Origin: Roseomonas sp.
GTDB taxonomy: Bacteria > Pseudomonadota > Alphaproteobacteria > Acetobacterales > Acetobacteraceae
Assembly (NCBI GenBank): GCA_020249415.1
Contig: JADCFR010000342.1
Span: 1-6,892, forward strand
DNA length: 6,892 nt
Reading direction: 5' to 3'
The notes below the pieces were generated by a model. The model was not told where the DNA came from, did not search any database, and worked only from the letters and a program-made list of their open reading frames with translations. Of the stretch, positions 5,817 through 6,892 are shown piece by piece (positions within the stretch are counted from its first letter, which is position 1; the number at the start of each line of letters is the position of its first letter). A program made the translations under genes and the position numbers.

Positions 5817-5839
5817 AAAACCCGGCGCCGCGCGCCGGG
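5817..5839 (-). terminator. Intrinsic terminator of the DUF4167 gene
   Basis: On the minus strand CCCGGCG (5839-5833), a five-base loop and CGCCGGG (5827-5821) form a perfect 7-bp all-GC stem followed directly by TTTT (5820-5817). It starts 18 bases after the DUF4167 stop and ends 12 bases before the lyase ATG. The T-run is short, so readthrough is possible. The lyase would then need its own promoter or depend on readthrough. Confidence 0.6.
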
Positions 5840-5857
5840 CGGCAAGGCAGTGGAGTG

Positions 5858-6340
5858 TTAGGCGGCTTCGGGCGCCGGCGCGGGCCGCGCGGGGGCAACC
5901 ACTTCCGCGCCGCTTTCGTTCAAATCGGGCGTGATCGTCTGCGCTTCGCCCCGATATTCTGGTTGGTCGCCGCCTTCGGGGGCTTCAGACCCTTCCTGGC
6001 CTTCCTGCGGTTGGTAGCGGCGCTGCTGATATTGCTGATGCTGCATCGCGGCCTGATTCATGGCGTTCAGGATGCGGAAGTAATGCTCCGCATGTTGGAA
6101 ATAGCCCTCCGCCATCACGCGATCCCCACCGCTGGTCGCATCGCGCCCAAGCTGCAGGTATTTTTCGAAGAGCTGTTGCGCCGTGCCGCGCAGCCGCAAA
6201 TCCGGCCCGTTCGAATCAAAAACGTGGTTGCGGTTGAGCGGCTGGCCGCCACCCTGGTTGCCACCCCCGCCACTATGGCGGAACTGGCCGCCCCCACCAT
6301 GACGGTGACCGCCCCGGCCGCGCATGCGCTTCATGTTCAT
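5858..6340 (-). CDS. DUF4167 domain-containing protein (alphaproteobacterial, Gly/Arg-rich N-terminus)
   Basis: A protein of about 160 residues of the DUF4167 family, which is characteristic of Alphaproteobacteria and has no firmly established function. The N-terminus (about 3-33) is rich in Gly, Arg and His (MKRMRGRGGHRHGGGGQF), resembling RGG-type RNA-binding tails. The conserved core is about 38-94: NHVFDSNGPDLRLRGTAQ, then KYLQLGRDATSGGDRVMAEGYFQHAEHYFRIL. The C-terminal third is low-complexity: Gln-rich (100-115), acidic, ending in an Ala/Pro tail. The start is uncertain. The frame is open to 6436. I prefer the ATG at 6340 because family members begin just before the basic Gly-rich block; 6334 and 6373 are alternatives and none has a strong Shine-Dalgarno. 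It follows prmC on the same strand, a pairing I recall as common in this class. RNA binding is inference from composition. Confidence 0.88.
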   Translation of the reverse strand: MNMKRMRGRGGHRHGGGGQFRHSGGGGNQGGGQPLNRNHVFDSNGPDLRLRGTAQQLFEKYLQLGRDATSGGDRVMAEGYFQHAEHYFRILNAMNQAAMQHQQYQQRRYQPQEGQEGSEAPEGGDQPEYRGEAQTITPDLNESGAEVVAPARPAPAPEAA

Positions 6341-6555
6341 CTGTATTGCGTTTCGCTGTTCCGCATTCGGCATTTTCCGGGCGCAGCGGGCCAAGGCCCT
6401 GGGATACGTCCTGAATTCCGAGTCTGTTGCATCCAAACGGCGCCGAAAGGTTCGGGTTTACCAACCGTCTTTCGGGATCAGGGAGGGGAATCGAACTTCC
6501 TCGCCTCACCGCTTTTCCCTTCTAGCGCCTTGGCCCCGCCGCGCCAAGGGCAAAA
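6341..6555. other. 215-bp intergenic region between prmC and the DUF4167 gene, with two hairpins
   Basis: No convincing gene is seen here. Two perfect 7-bp inverted repeats are present. CCTTGGC/GCCAAGG (6528-6534 with 6543-6549) begins six bases after the prmC stop. CCGAAAG/CTTTCGG (6443-6449 with 6469-6475) encloses a smaller GTT/AAC pairing. Neither is followed by a T-run. A further gapped repeat GGGCC-AA-GGCCC lies at 6388-6399. The interval is long enough to hold the DUF4167 promoter and leader, but I could not identify a good -35/-10 pair. Confidence 0.5.
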
Positions 6556-6892
6556 TCACGCGGCCCGGAGCACGAGGGCGCGGGGCACACCACCCAGATC
6601 GGCGCGGCAGGCTTCGGGGGGCAGGCCGACTGCGCGGGCGAGGGCCTCTACCGCCGCCTGCTGGCCCTGGCCCAGTTCCAGCACTGCCACCCCGCGCGGC
6701 GCCAAAAGCCGCGGCAGATCGGCGATGATGTGCCGATAGGCCGCCAAGCCATCCGTCCCACCGTCAAGCGCCGAGGCCGGTTCATGCCGCGCCACTTCCG
6801 GCATCAGCCCTGGGATGGCCGTGCTTTCGATATAGGGCGGGTTGCAGAGCACCAGATCAAACGGGCCACGGACCGCTGCCGCCCAATCCCCA
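6556..6892 (-). CDS. prmC: PrmC, peptide chain release factor N5-glutamine methyltransferase (partial, N-terminus outside window)
   Basis: This is the C-terminal 111 residues of PrmC (HemK), which transfers a methyl group from S-adenosylmethionine to the glutamine of the GGQ motif in release factors RF1 and RF2. The frame enters from position 6892. The diagnostic catalytic motif NPPY is present at visible residues 17-20, in the context GPFDLVLCNPPYI. It is followed by EVARHEPASALDGGTDGLAAYRHI and LLAPRGVAVLELGQGQ, the usual C-terminal strands of the Rossmann methyltransferase fold. The product ends at TGA 6558-6556. The upstream part, with the N-terminal domain and the SAM-binding GxGxG loop, is outside the window; prfA would commonly be found there. 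Confidence 0.95.
   Translation of the reverse strand, partial: GDWAAAVRGPFDLVLCNPPYIESTAIPGLMPEVARHEPASALDGGTDGLAAYRHIIADLPRLLAPRGVAVLELGQGQQAAVEALARAVGLPPEACRADLGGVPRALVLRAA

Noticed and set aside
4641..5861. Long plus-strand open frame (406 codons) opposite the lyase gene
   Set aside because: Its translation shows no family motifs and has the composition of an antisense shadow in GC-rich DNA, while the minus strand encodes a complete, motif-bearing lyase.
6484..6506. tRNA-like T-arm: TTCGATTCC on the minus strand, between prmC and DUF4167
   Set aside because: The flanking bases (GGAAG and CCCCT) do not pair as a 5-bp T stem, and no acceptor stem or anticodon arm is found at the right distances.
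5855..6739. Plus-strand open frame of 294 codons opposite DUF4167 and prmC
   Set aside because: It spans two recognisable minus-strand genes and their intergenic region, with low-complexity Arg/Ala/Pro translation and no known motif.

Overview
The window reads as ordinary GC-rich chromosomal DNA from an alphaproteobacterium. The best lineage marker is a DUF4167 protein next to prmC, a domain essentially confined to Alphaproteobacteria. The protein sequences look most like Acetobacteraceae/Rhodospirillales (Roseomonas-like), but that finer placement is inference from reading alone. I see no mobile element, CRISPR array, rRNA or tRNA.

Layout. (1) Positions 1-476, minus: the N-terminal part of a PA0069/Rv2578c-type radical SAM protein, cut by the window edge. 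(2) Positions 550-1850, plus, divergent from it: a tight pair of nucleotide-sugar-type transferases of the TIGR04283 and TIGR04282/DUF2064 families. They are often co-located and carry 'arsenosugar biosynthesis' names, although no arsenic gene is visible here. (3) Positions 1944-2321, plus: a small soluble helical protein I do not recognise. (4) Positions 2318-4364, minus: a purine biosynthesis cluster transcribed purC, purS, a 72-residue two-helix membrane protein, then purQ. PurC makes SAICAR; PurS and PurQ are the small and glutaminase subunits of the FGAM synthetase complex. The large subunit gene purL does not follow; purQ instead runs tail-to-tail into the helical protein with a 4-base overlap. 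(5) Positions 4446-5804, minus: a fumarase/adenylosuccinate-lyase superfamily enzyme that looks more like the 3-carboxymuconate cycloisomerase (PcaB) branch than canonical PurB. (6) Positions 5858-6340, minus: the DUF4167 protein, followed by a good intrinsic terminator that separates it from the lyase. (7) Positions 6556-6892, minus: the C-terminal part of PrmC, which methylates the GGQ glutamine of release factors.

The least explained parts lie in the purine cluster. A 62-base inverted-repeat element begins right after the purC stop. Next come a strong Shine-Dalgarno and a nine-codon mini-ORF whose stop overlaps the purS start as ATGA. The small membrane-protein gene is then wedged between purS and purQ with gaps of one and five bases. 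Together they suggest that expression of the FGAM synthetase subunits is set by translational coupling and RNA structure. No single region looks like a wholly new system; these are modest but checkable leads.
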